64,000 bases of DNA from contig NZ_BMJE01000001.1 in the NCBI RefSeq assembly GCF_014642915.1, forward strand, positions 430,140-494,139, given 5' to 3'. This document shows positions 17,818-25,845 of this stretch, one piece after another. The number at the start of each line of letters is the position of its first letter. Within the stretch, counting starts at the first letter, position 1. The notes under the pieces were generated by a model. That model had not been told where the DNA came from, searched no databases, and saw only the letters and a list, made by a program, of their open reading frames with translations. This stretch comes from Flavobacterium suaedae (GTDB lineage Bacteria > Bacteroidota > Bacteroidia > Flavobacteriales > Flavobacteriaceae). Both the position numbers and the translations under genes were made by a program.

Positions 17818-18594
17818 ATGAAAACTAAACTATTATTTTGCTTCGCTCTTGTAACTATGGCTACACAAATCAACGCACAACGACTACAACCAATAAATTA
17901 TAATGATGAAAACCAACAACTAAATGGTTTTGCTATAGCTCCCGAAGAAGCTACACCTGAAACTCCCGGTATTTTAATATTACCGGCATGGATGGGTATA
18001 AACGACCACTCTAAAAGAGTAGCGAAAGAACTGGCTGATTTGGGCTATTATGCTTTTATAGCTGATATATATGGTGAGGGTAGCTACCCGAAAAACCGAG
18101 AAGAAGCAGGAGAAAAATCAGGTTATTTTAAAAACAATCCTGAAAAGTATCAAAAGCGTATTCGCTTGGCTATGAATCAGCTCATAAAGTTTGGTGCAAG
18201 CCCCGAAAATATTGTAGTGATAGGCTATTGTTTTGGTGGTACAGGAGCACTTGAAGTAATGAGAGCGCAAATGGCGGTAAGAGGCATTGTATCATTTCAC
18301 GGTGGGCTATGGAAAAATCCTGAACGCGAAAACAAAAAAATAAAATGTAAGGTATTGATTTTACATGGTGCTGATGACCCCTATGTACCTCAAGAGCATG
18401 TTGCATCGTTAAAACAAGAATTGAAAGACGGAAATGCCGATTGGCAAATGGTGTACTACGGTAATGCTGTACATGCGTTTACCGAGAAAGAAGCAGGAAA
18501 TGATAACACTAAAGGAGCTGCCTATAATGCCCAGGCAGACAGAAGAAGCTGGGAACATTTTATGATGTTTTTGGATGAGATTTTTAATGAATAA
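17818..18594 (+). CDS. Secreted dienelactone hydrolase-family protein
   Basis: The 258-residue alpha/beta hydrolase starts with a signal peptide (MKTKLLFCFALVTMATQINAQ), so it works in the periplasm or outside. The nucleophile is Cys in VIGYCFGGTGALEV near residue 139. The acid is in LILHGADDPYVP near 185, and the catalytic His in GNAVHAFTE near 220, the Cys-Asp-His triad of dienelactone hydrolases. The true ester or lactone substrate is unknown. It is a single gene. Confidence 0.9.
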   Translation: MKTKLLFCFALVTMATQINAQRLQPINYNDENQQLNGFAIAPEEATPETPGILILPAWMGINDHSKRVAKELADLGYYAFIADIYGEGSYPKNREEAGEKSGYFKNNPEKYQKRIRLAMNQLIKFGASPENIVVIGYCFGGTGALEVMRAQMAVRGIVSFHGGLWKNPERENKKIKCKVLILHGADDPYVPQEHVASLKQELKDGNADWQMVYYGNAVHAFTEKEAGNDNTKGAAYNAQADRRSWEHFMMFLDEIFNE

Positions 18595-18736
18595 AGATTT
18601 TAAATTAAAAAAACTAATATTAATTGCCGGTTAAAGTTAATTTTTTATATTCGTAGAGAATATATTCTGTCTGACAAGCCGAAACAAAGACATAAAATTA
18701 TTGAGAGGAGGCACAATCCAATTAAATCATTTACTA

Positions 18737-19411
18737 ATGAAAAAAATTTCTATGCTCTTAATTGGGCTATTTCTAATGGTTTCTTGTTCTTCTGACCAAG
18801 ATGAAACTACAATTACTGATGCAAATGCATCTAAAAACTCTTCCCAAACTAAAGCATTAAGTAAACTTGAAAGCCTTTATAATACTATGGTTAGCTCTCA
18901 GGACTACATTGACTATGATGATGCAATAGAATCATTTGTAGCTAAAATGAAATTTTCAGGTTCATCATCACAAATAGATACCGAAGCTAAAATGCTTAAC
19001 TGGATTTCAACTAATATAGGTAGTACAGGCTTTACAAGTTATATTGATGCTGAAAATGAATGGAATAGTATAAAAGCACAAAGGGAAACTGTAATTCTTA
19101 ATAATAAACCTTTCTTTGCTGAACTTTCAATAAGCACAAGACAAGATTTTGTTATATTATTACCTGAAATAGAACCAGGTGTACAACCTACCAATGCATG
19201 TATGGATGAATGTAGAGCTACATTTGATGCCATTGTAGATGCTGCTCAGGATGATTTTGGTGATTCTCTACAGTTAGGGGCAAATGATTTCGGAATGTCT
19301 GGAGATGGACAAACTTTTTCAAGGCTTATGGCTATAGAGAAAATAACACTTACAGTAACTGTAGAAATGGCTGCAGGTGAATATGCAGATTGCCTAATAG
19401 GCTGCCTTTAA
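18737..19411 (+). CDS. Lipoprotein, first member of a local three-gene family
   Basis: From the ATG at 18737 the protein has 224 residues and a lipoprotein signal (MKKISMLLIGLFLMVSCSSD). The segment LYNTMVSSQDYIDYDDAIESFVAKMKF followed by ...MLNWISTNIGSTGFTSYIDAENEWNSI aligns with the two smaller genes just downstream (LYIEQLDSDVY...FYKKMNF...WIKENLEKTDFFSVTEAELEWAQY). All three therefore share one domain. The C-terminal part (CMDECRATFDAIVDAAQDDFGDSL...GEYADCLIGCL) has four cysteines and is absent from the other two. The function is unknown. Confidence 0.75.
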   Translation: MKKISMLLIGLFLMVSCSSDQDETTITDANASKNSSQTKALSKLESLYNTMVSSQDYIDYDDAIESFVAKMKFSGSSSQIDTEAKMLNWISTNIGSTGFTSYIDAENEWNSIKAQRETVILNNKPFFAELSISTRQDFVILLPEIEPGVQPTNACMDECRATFDAIVDAAQDDFGDSLQLGANDFGMSGDGQTFSRLMAIEKITLTVTVEMAAGEYADCLIGCL

Positions 19412-19417
19412 TTAAAA

Positions 19418-19915
19418 ATGGATACGATAATAAAAATATTGTCTTTAATTAGTATTTGTTTAAGTACTTGTTACTCTTTTGCTCAGCAAAATACTGTGCA
19501 TAATGATAGCGTTACCTCTTATGATTTAGCCTATAACAAGCTAAAAAAATTATATATAGAGCAACTAGATTCAGATGTTTATAAAAAACAAAAAGTTGTT
19601 TTCCGTAAATTTTATAAAAAAATGAATTTTGAGGGAGATGCCTCGGAAATTACACCTGATCCTATACCTTGGATTAAGGAAAATCTGGAAAAAACTGATT
19701 TTTTTAGTGTGACTGAAGCAGAATTAGAGTGGGCTCAATATATGCTATTATATGAAGAGGATCTAAAACAAAATGCTGATTATCACGATTACTTAGTAGA
19801 AGTTGTTTTAAAATTTGGAGGGAAAATTGCTGCAAGTGTAATAAAAGACGTTGTTGAAGAGTACCCTGATAAATTTTTTAATAAAGACTCTCCCGAGGAG
19901 CTATATAAAGATTAA
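19418..19915 (+). CDS. Secreted protein of unknown function, paralogue A
   Basis: This 165-residue protein has a signal peptide ending SFAQQN and a mature domain of about 140 residues with the motif FYKKMNFEGDASEITPDPIPWIKENLEKTDFFSVTEAELEWAQY. It starts six bases after the lipoprotein gene and is very similar to the next gene. I recognise no known family. It may be a recent duplicate kept by selection, or one of a set of variable surface or export proteins. Confidence 0.75.
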   Translation: MDTIIKILSLISICLSTCYSFAQQNTVHNDSVTSYDLAYNKLKKLYIEQLDSDVYKKQKVVFRKFYKKMNFEGDASEITPDPIPWIKENLEKTDFFSVTEAELEWAQYMLLYEEDLKQNADYHDYLVEVVLKFGGKIAASVIKDVVEEYPDKFFNKDSPEELYKD

Positions 19916-19930
19916 ACTATTTCATACAAA

Positions 19931-19960
19931 TAAAAGCCTGAGTTTAACTCAGGCTTTTTG
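19931..19960 (+). terminator. Terminator, first of a duplicated pair
   Basis: AAAAGCCTGAGTT pairs with AACTCAGGCTTTT. The same stem, with one loop base changed, follows the next gene, so the terminator was duplicated along with the coding sequence. Confidence 0.85.
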
Positions 19961-19978
19961 CTCTAATACTAAAAGGTT

Positions 19979-20470
19979 TTGAAAATAATAAAAGGAATAT
20001 TTATAATGAGTATTTATTTAAGTACTTGTTACTCTTTTGCTCAGCAAAACACATTGAGTGATAGTCTTACCTCTTATGATTTAGCCTTTAACAGGCTAAA
20101 AAAATTATATCTAAAACAACTTGATTCAAATATATATTGTAAGAAAAAAGCTGCTTATCGAAAGTTTTATAAAAAAATGAATTTTGAAGGAGATGTCTCA
20201 GAAATTGCACCTGATCCTATACCTTGGATTAAGGATAATCTGGAAAAAACTGATTTTTTTAGTGTGACCGAAGCAGAATTAGAATGGGCTCAATATATGG
20301 TATTGGATGAAGAGGATCAAAAACAAAATTCTGATTATTATAATTTTTTATTTGAATCTATACCAAAGTTTGGTGCTAAAATAGTTACGGAACTAATGGA
20401 TGATATAGTAACCAATCATCTTGATAAATTCCTTTGTAAAGACTCCCCTAGGGAGCTATATAAAGATTAA
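19979..20470 (+). CDS. Secreted protein of unknown function, paralogue B (TTG start)
   Basis: The 163-residue protein is nearly identical to its upstream neighbour through STCYSFAQQN, FYKKMNFEGDVSEI and DPIPWIKDNLEKTDFFSVTEAELEWAQY, and diverges near the end. No ATG gives a complete signal peptide: the only early one, at 20006, leaves just 13 residues before FAQ. A TTG at 19979 restores the full hydrophobic leader of the paralogue, so I place the start there. It has the same order of terminator and stop as paralogue A, as expected of a tandem duplication. Confidence 0.7.
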   Translation: MKIIKGIFIMSIYLSTCYSFAQQNTLSDSLTSYDLAFNRLKKLYLKQLDSNIYCKKKAAYRKFYKKMNFEGDVSEIAPDPIPWIKDNLEKTDFFSVTEAELEWAQYMVLDEEDQKQNSDYYNFLFESIPKFGAKIVTELMDDIVTNHLDKFLCKDSPRELYKD

Positions 20471-20485
20471 ATTAATTTATAGAAA

Positions 20486-20517
20486 TAAAAGCCTGAGTTA
20501 AACTCAGGCTTTTTTTA
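20486..20517 (+). terminator. Terminator, second of a duplicated pair
   Basis: The same stem AAAAGCCTGAGTT/AACTCAGGCTTTT as at 19931, followed by a longer T-run. Confidence 0.85.
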
Positions 20518-20580
20518 TTAAACATTGTTTTGTAAAGTTTAGGTTTAAATAATATATTTACTAAAAACATATTACTTTTA

Positions 20581-21606
20581 ATGAAAAAACTATTTATATT
20601 ACCGTTATCGCTACTTGTATTTTCGTGTAGTACTACCAAAATTGAAAATAAAGATTATGCCAAGGCAGATGTAACAAAGTATATGAACAGTATTACTACC
20701 TCTGATTTAGAGAAGCATCTTTATACAGTAGCTTCTGATGAAATGGAAGGACGTAATACAGGAGAAAAAGGACAGAAAAAAGCAGGGCTGTACATTATTA
20801 ATCATTATAAAGATAATGGCATCTCCTTCCCAAAAGGAGCTGATAATTTTTATCAGAAAGTACCTTCAGAATATATGGTACGCCCTTTCAGCCCAAAACT
20901 TAATGACTCTGAAAATATATGGGCATATATAGAGGGAACAGAAAAACCCGATGAAATTTTAGTAATATCTGCCCACTATGACCATATTGGTATGAAGAAT
21001 GGCGAAATATATAATGGTGCAGATGATGACGGTTCGGGTACTGTAGCTTTACTTGAAATAGCTCAGGCATTTATGGAAGCTAAAAAAGACGGATACGGTC
21101 CTAAGCGTTCTATTTTATTCCTGCATGTAACGGGTGAGGAATATGGGTTACATGGCTCTCGCTACTACTCTGATAATCCTTTATTTCCTTTAGAAAATAC
21201 AATTACAGATATAAATATTGATATGGTAGGACGCAGAGATGCAGATCATGAAAATAATGGTAATTATGTATATGTTATAGGTTCTGACAGGCTAAGCTCT
21301 GAACTTCGTGAGATTAACGAGGAGGTAAACAATAAATACACGCACCTTGAACTGGACTATAAATATGATGACAGGAATGACCCTAATCAATTCTATTACA
21401 GATCAGACCACTATAACTTTGCTAAAAAAGGTATACCTATTATTTTCTTTTTTAATGGGGTACATGATGATTACCACATGCCTACTGATACTCCTGACAA
21501 AATTGAATATGATTTACTGGCTAAACGTGCTCAGCTTGCATTTGTAACAGCCTGGGAGCTGGCTAACAGAGAAAACAGACCTGTAGTTGACAGAGATGGT
21601 AAATAA
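20581..21606 (+). CDS. M28-family zinc metallopeptidase, lipoprotein
   Basis: The 341-residue protein has a lipoprotein signal (MKKLFILPLSLLVFSCST). The M28 zinc ligands and catalytic residues are visible in order: His in ISAHYDHIG (near 138), Asp in NGADDDGSGT (near 151), the Glu pair in VTGEEYGLHGS (near 186), Asp in DMVGRRD (near 219), and a final His in YRSDHYNFAKKG. These are aminopeptidase-like enzymes that act in the cell envelope. All ligands are present, so it should be active. It is a single gene closed by a bidirectional terminator. Confidence 0.93.
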   Translation: MKKLFILPLSLLVFSCSTTKIENKDYAKADVTKYMNSITTSDLEKHLYTVASDEMEGRNTGEKGQKKAGLYIINHYKDNGISFPKGADNFYQKVPSEYMVRPFSPKLNDSENIWAYIEGTEKPDEILVISAHYDHIGMKNGEIYNGADDDGSGTVALLEIAQAFMEAKKDGYGPKRSILFLHVTGEEYGLHGSRYYSDNPLFPLENTITDINIDMVGRRDADHENNGNYVYVIGSDRLSSELREINEEVNNKYTHLELDYKYDDRNDPNQFYYRSDHYNFAKKGIPIIFFFNGVHDDYHMPTDTPDKIEYDLLAKRAQLAFVTAWELANRENRPVVDRDGK

Positions 21607-21640
21607 ATAGTTTTTAAAATAAGGAATAAACAATGTAAAT

Positions 21641-21674
21641 AAAAAACTCCGGCAAAAGCCGGAGTTTTTTTATT
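21641..21674. terminator. Bidirectional terminator
   Basis: AAAAACTCCGGC pairs with GCCGGAGTTTTT, with A and T runs on either side. It lies between the M28 peptidase and a converging small gene. Confidence 0.85.
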
Positions 21675-21918
21675 TACTGTATTTTCTTTCTCTTTTAGAG
21701 AAGTTATTGGTCACAAATAATATAACTTTTCCTTTTTTATTTTTCCTGAACACCTCCCAATTAATAATTACTCCTGTTACGCATATAGCCATGAGCAACA
21801 CTAGTAACGATATGTAAATACCGTCGTTAAAACTTTCGACAAAAGGTATTTTGTCAAAAAAGAAATATAGTGATACAAAGAACACCACTATAGATAATAT
21901 CAGTGAAAATAATTTCAT
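21670..21918 (-). CDS. Small two-helix membrane protein
   Basis: The 82-residue protein has two hydrophobic helices (about 5-22 and 32-52) and a Lys-rich tail ending RKYSK. No family recognised. It is a single gene, and the inverted repeat at 22030-22045 lies upstream of it. Confidence 0.6.
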   Translation of the reverse strand: MKLFSLILSIVVFFVSLYFFFDKIPFVESFNDGIYISLLVLLMAICVTGVIINWEVFRKNKKGKVILFVTNNFSKRERKYSK

Positions 21919-22029
21919 AGCCCTTTACTTTAAATTAAACAGGTTGTAAATAGCAAAAGGTGGAGTAAAACATTTTAATTGGCGGCTGCATTCATACAGA
22001 TAAAACTGTATTTCCCCTTCATACTTACA

Positions 22030-22045
22030 TTGTACAAATGTACAA
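22030..22045 (-). promoter_or_regulatory. Inverted repeat over a candidate -7 box
   Basis: TTGTACA-AA-TGTACAA is a perfect inverted repeat with a two-base spacer. On the minus strand it contains TACATTTG, an exact TAnnTTTG box at 22035-22042, which would drive the small membrane gene at 21918. A palindrome placed over a promoter is a typical repressor site, but the 110-base leader is long and the regulator is unknown. Confidence 0.4.
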
Positions 22046-22092
22046 AGTTTTAAGTTTAATTTAACTTTTATTAGGTTATTTTTTAGTAAACG

Positions 22093-22593
22093 TTATAATG
22101 CAAGCATTAACTCTTGCATGGTATTAAACTCCTGTTCTCTGCCTTTTATTGTATAATTAAACTGATATATTATTTTTTCATCTAAAAAGTCTTTGTAATA
22201 AGCAGTTGCATGCAACATTTTGTCTTGTTCATCACTTTCAAAATCAGCCGAAACCTCAGGTTCTTCTTTACTACATACTGCCGAAACTAAAAATTCAAAA
22301 GTTTCTCCTTCAAATGTTTCAATATCACCTTCAATAATAAAATCAGTATTGTCAAGATTTTTATACACATCTACATCCAACACTATAGCATGGTCTTTAT
22401 ATTCGGCAGTAACACTATGTTCATTTTCCTTAAACTTAAAACTGCCATCTCTTTTAAAGAACTCTTTAAAGCTATCAAATATATTTTTTATTTCATCTTT
22501 CTTTATCTCTTTTTTGGCATATTCATACTGCTTTCTGTATTGCTTATATTCTGCCTTAATATCTATCCTTAATTTAAGGTATGCTACGTCCAT
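22093..22593 (-). CDS. Hypothetical acidic protein, third gene of XRE operon
   Basis: The 166-residue soluble protein is rich in Glu, Asp and Lys, starts with a helical charged stretch (KAEYKQYRKQYEYAKKEIKKDE) and continues with strand-like repeats. No signal peptide, membrane segment or known motif is visible. It follows the 91-residue gene by 11 bases, so it is in one operon with it and the XRE regulator. The function is unknown. Confidence 0.65.
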   Translation of the reverse strand: MDVAYLKLRIDIKAEYKQYRKQYEYAKKEIKKDEIKNIFDSFKEFFKRDGSFKFKENEHSVTAEYKDHAIVLDVDVYKNLDNTDFIIEGDIETFEGETFEFLVSAVCSKEEPEVSADFESDEQDKMLHATAYYKDFLDEKIIYQFNYTIKGREQEFNTMQELMLAL

Positions 22594-22604
22594 AAAGTAC
22601 TGTT

Positions 22605-22880
22605 TTATAATTCTGCTACTTTAGGCGGATAAAAGTTTACATAAAAAACGTCGTTATAATCTATTCCCTCTTCTACAAGAATTTTCTTAATTTCTTCTGT
22701 ACGCTCTTTGCTATTACTGGCTCCTGATATTTTGAGAAACTCCGAAAACTCATCTATGTTTTCAAACTTAAAGCTAAGGTCTGTATTTAGGGAATATCGA
22801 GTTAATTTAAACTCAACTGTAGTTAATTCTATATTTGCTTCTTTAAAAGCATCAAGTATTATTTTAAAATTTTCTTTCAT
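22605..22880 (-). CDS. Hypothetical small protein, second gene of XRE operon
   Basis: The 91-residue protein has no recognisable motif. It has a mixed helix/strand pattern (LTTVEFKLTRYSLNTDLSFKFENIDEF...) and no membrane segment. It lies between the XRE regulator and the acidic protein with gaps of 34 and 11 bases. Context, not sequence, is the only clue to its role. Confidence 0.6.
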   Translation of the reverse strand: MKENFKIILDAFKEANIELTTVEFKLTRYSLNTDLSFKFENIDEFSEFLKISGASNSKERTEEIKKILVEEGIDYNDVFYVNFYPPKVAEL

Positions 22881-22914
22881 GGCTGTATTTTTAATTAAAT
22901 ATAGCCCAAAAATT

Positions 22915-23283
22915 CTATTTCTGCAATAAGGTATCTATAGTTATTTTCATAGCGGCAATAGTTTCTTTTTGTGCCTCTATGGTCTTTAATAAAGCTTCTT
23001 TCTCACTTTCGTAAACAACAGGTTCTGGCTCAGCTATATTTTTAGAATTAGCGTTAGTATATCCTTTGTGTTTTAAGTATAAATCCTGATTTACAAATTC
23101 ATCCAGCGTCAGATTAAATTCCTCGCAAATTTTTTGCATCACTTCGATTTTAGGATAAGATATTCCCCTTACGTAAGTACCTATCACACTCTTTTTGAGC
23201 CCGAATTTAGCACCAAACTCATCCTGAGACAAAAAATTATTCTCACACAGATATTTGATATTTAATCCAATAAAATTTTTCAT
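22915..23283 (-). CDS. XRE-family HTH regulator with coiled-coil tail
   Basis: The 122-residue protein (ATG at 23283, not the TTG two codons earlier) begins with an XRE helix-turn-helix: NIKYLCENNFLSQDEFGAKFGLKKSVIGTYVRGISYPKIEVMQKICEEFNLTLDEF. A linker follows, then a heptad-like coiled coil at about 90-120 (KEALLKTIEAQKETIAAMKITIDTLL), probably for dimerisation. It heads a three-gene operon and is likely autoregulated. A short plus-strand gene is transcribed divergently from 23387. Confidence 0.85.
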   Translation of the reverse strand: MKNFIGLNIKYLCENNFLSQDEFGAKFGLKKSVIGTYVRGISYPKIEVMQKICEEFNLTLDEFVNQDLYLKHKGYTNANSKNIAEPEPVVYESEKEALLKTIEAQKETIAAMKITIDTLLQK

Positions 23284-23386
23284 TTCCAAAATTGATGATA
23301 TATTTGTAATAAATAATTGTTTTTACTAGTAATATTCGATATGAAATCTTTATAAATATAAATAATTTATCGCAAAAATATAATTT

Positions 23387-23581
23387 ATGACAGTAAGTGA
23401 CCTATTAAAAAAGAGGAATCAAAAAATTGTAGAGCGGTATCACCAACTAAAACTACTAAAAATGAGAAGTGATGAAGCTAAAAAAATTATCAGCAATGAG
23501 TTTAATAATCTGTCTATCTCTACGATTGATCAGGTTATATATAACAAAAAGTATTCTAATAGCCCATATACTAAAGAATAA
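23387..23581 (+). CDS. Small basic protein, possibly DNA-binding
   Basis: The 64-residue protein has a helical N-terminal half and the segment MRSDEAKKIISNEFNNLSISTIDQVIYNKKYS, which reads like a helix-turn-helix that also occurs in small phage-type or mobile-element regulators. I cannot name a family. It is divergent from the XRE operon across a 103-base A+T-rich gap that holds a TATATTTG box at 23299-23306. Confidence 0.5.
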   Translation: MTVSDLLKKRNQKIVERYHQLKLLKMRSDEAKKIISNEFNNLSISTIDQVIYNKKYSNSPYTKE

Positions 23582-23713
23582 GTACCTGTAATTTATGTAA
23601 GTTGGATGGTTGATGGAACTCCGGGCTAAATATATAAATGCTCGGGGTTTTGTTTTTATTGAGAATAGTAAACTGTAATTTATACTATAAAAAATCCTAA
23701 CGTTTAAAATCTG

Positions 23714-23721
23714 TATCTTTG
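23714..23721 (+). promoter_or_regulatory. -7 box for the DEAD-box helicase gene
   Basis: TATCTTTG fits TAnnTTTG exactly and lies 15 bases before the ATG at 23737, giving a very short leader. Confidence 0.6.
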
Positions 23722-23736
23722 CCCAAAATACAAGCT

Positions 23737-25080
23737 ATGGCAACTTTCAACGATTTTAATTTACCTAAGTCCCTACAAAAAGCAATTGATGAAATGGGAT
23801 TAACCACCCCTACTCCTATTCAGGAGCGTGCTATGCCGGTTATACTATCAGGCAGAGACATGATGGGAATTGCACAAACAGGTACAGGTAAAACATTTGC
23901 CTACTTGTTACCGGTATTAAAACAATGGAAGTTTGCAGAAACGCATACTCCCAGAGTTGTAATAATAGTACCAACTAGAGAGCTTGTAGTACAAGTAGTA
24001 GAAGTTGTTGAAAAATTAACGCAGTTTATGTCTATACGCACTGTAGGTGTATATGGTGGTACTAATATAAATACACAAAAAAAGCTTGTTTACGAAGGAG
24101 TAGATATATTAGTAGGAACTCCGGGACGTACAATGGATCTGGCTTTAGATAATGTTTTACGCTTTGATGCACTTCAAAAACTCATTATAGATGAGTTTGA
24201 TGAAATACTAAACCTGGGATTCCGATTCCAGGTTACTTCTATACTAACCATGATGAAGGGTAAAAGACAAAACATTCTGTTTTCGGCTACTATGACTGAA
24301 GATGTAGACGATATACTAAATGAGTATTTTGATTTTCCCGAAGAAGTATCGTTAGCGCCATCAGGAACACCTTTAGAAAAAATAGAACAACTAGGCTACC
24401 ATGTACCTAACTTTACTACTAAAGTTAATTTACTAAAGCACATACTAAAAAATGAAGAACTGGAAAGAGTTTTAATTTTTGTAAACAGTAAGCGTGCTGC
24501 CGATTTTGTAATGGAACATTTAGAGGAAGACTACCCTGAACAGTTTGGGGTTATACACTCTAATAAATCACAAAATTACAGGCTTAACACTATGGCTTCT
24601 TTTAAAGCCAGTGAAATAAGAGGTATTGTTACTACAGATGTAATGGCTCGTGGTCTTGATATTCCTGATATTACCCATGTTATTAATATTGAGTTTACCG
24701 AAACTCCGGAACAATACATACACCGTATAGGTAGAACGGGACGTGCAGAGAAAAAAGGTATTGCCATTAGTTTTATAAGCCCTAAAGAACAGGAACATCA
24801 AGTTGAGGCAGAAGTACTGATGGAAAAAGAAATAACCTTACATGCTATTCCCGAAGAAGTTGAGATAGCTAAGGAACTACTCCCTTTTGAAAAAGAAAAG
24901 CCAAAAATAAAAAAGCTACTTAAAGCACCTAAAACAGAAACTGTAGGACCTGCATTCCACGAGAAAAAAGCGAAGAACAAAAAAGTAAACTTAGGTGGTC
25001 CCGGTAAAAGAAAACCGCAAAAAACAGGTAAAAACCGAAATGCTCAAAAATCAAAAGCTGCAAAAAGGAAAAAGAGATAA
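23737..25080 (+). CDS. DEAD-box RNA helicase (RhlE-like) with DEFD in motif II
   Basis: From the ATG at 23737 the protein has 447 residues; a TTG 18 bases upstream lies in the promoter. The motifs are in order: Q motif around PTPIQERAMP; I AQTGTGKT; Ia PTRELV; Ib TPGR; II DEFD in KLIIDEFDEILNLGF; III SAT in FSATM; IV LIFVNSKRAAD; V TTDVMARGLDIPD; VI HRIGRTGRA. Motif II is usually DEAD; here it is DEFD, although Asp and Glu are kept. The C-terminal 60 residues are Lys-rich and probably bind RNA. These helicases remodel RNA in ribosome assembly or decay. Confidence 0.9.
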   Translation: MATFNDFNLPKSLQKAIDEMGLTTPTPIQERAMPVILSGRDMMGIAQTGTGKTFAYLLPVLKQWKFAETHTPRVVIIVPTRELVVQVVEVVEKLTQFMSIRTVGVYGGTNINTQKKLVYEGVDILVGTPGRTMDLALDNVLRFDALQKLIIDEFDEILNLGFRFQVTSILTMMKGKRQNILFSATMTEDVDDILNEYFDFPEEVSLAPSGTPLEKIEQLGYHVPNFTTKVNLLKHILKNEELERVLIFVNSKRAADFVMEHLEEDYPEQFGVIHSNKSQNYRLNTMASFKASEIRGIVTTDVMARGLDIPDITHVINIEFTETPEQYIHRIGRTGRAEKKGIAISFISPKEQEHQVEAEVLMEKEITLHAIPEEVEIAKELLPFEKEKPKIKKLLKAPKTETVGPAFHEKKAKNKKVNLGGPGKRKPQKTGKNRNAQKSKAAKRKKR

Positions 25081-25083
25081 CAC

Positions 25084-25845
25084 TTAGTTTATAAGCGCTT
25101 TTACTATACAAGCAATATACTTACTGGAAACGTTTTTTATAAAAACGGGAAAATCAATTGGTGAGGCATCATCTGCAGCGTCTGATATAATTCTTATAAC
25201 GGTAAACGGTATATCATACTCATAGCACACTTGTGCTACAGCAGCGCCTTCCATTTCCACACAAAGTGTTTCAGGTAAGTTATCTGTAAGCTTTTCTTTA
25301 TCGTCATTAGTAGCAAAAAATTTATCGCCACTGGCAATATCGCCAACATGCACACTTAGTCTTGTAATACCAAAATCACTTAAAACCTCTTTACCGACAT
25401 TTTGAGATAAAATATTATTTTCCAATAAATTCGTTATGGTAGAAAGAGCTAAGGAAACGTTTCCGGCATTAGCTTCTATATAAGTTTTACCCAATAAAGG
25501 TATTTCAAAGCGTTGCATAATAGGTCGTGCATCAATATCATGCTGTATAAGCCTTTTGCCTATTACAATGTCACCAATTGCTACATTGGTATGAACAGCA
25601 CCTGCTACGCCTGTAAAAATAAGCTCAGTTACGTTAAATACATTAATGAGTGTTGCAGCAGTAGCCGACGCAGCCACTTTTCCCCAACGTGAAAAAACTA
25701 ATACTGTTTTAACCCCGTTAAGCATGCCGGAAATATACCTGCGTTTGCCTATTATTGTAGAAGTGGTATCTGTTAAAAGGGCTTTTATACCTTCAATTTC
25801 TTCGGGCATAGCCCCCATTATACCAACTACCCTATTGCTTTGCAT
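25084..25845 (-). CDS. mtnN: 5'-methylthioadenosine/S-adenosylhomocysteine nucleosidase
   Basis: The 253-residue enzyme cleaves MTA and SAH to adenine plus a thiopentose, recycling methyl donors. The catalytic acid-base Glu is in GIMGAMPEEI near 14. Substrate-binding segments are FTGVAGAVHTNVAIGDIVIG (near 90) and VEMEGAAVAQV (near 198, conserved Glu). The catalytic Asp is in ISDAADD near 221. Start and stop abut the preceding gene with no gap (25845/25846), so the two are co-translated. Confidence 0.92.
   Translation of the reverse strand: MQSNRVVGIMGAMPEEIEGIKALLTDTTSTIIGKRRYISGMLNGVKTVLVFSRWGKVAASATAATLINVFNVTELIFTGVAGAVHTNVAIGDIVIGKRLIQHDIDARPIMQRFEIPLLGKTYIEANAGNVSLALSTITNLLENNILSQNVGKEVLSDFGITRLSVHVGDIASGDKFFATNDDKEKLTDNLPETLCVEMEGAAVAQVCYEYDIPFTVIRIISDAADDASPIDFPVFIKNVSSKYIACIVKALIN

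Noticed and set aside
22220..22624. 134-residue plus-strand frame opposite the acidic protein gene
   Set aside because: Antisense to the 166-residue gene with Ser-rich composition; no start context.
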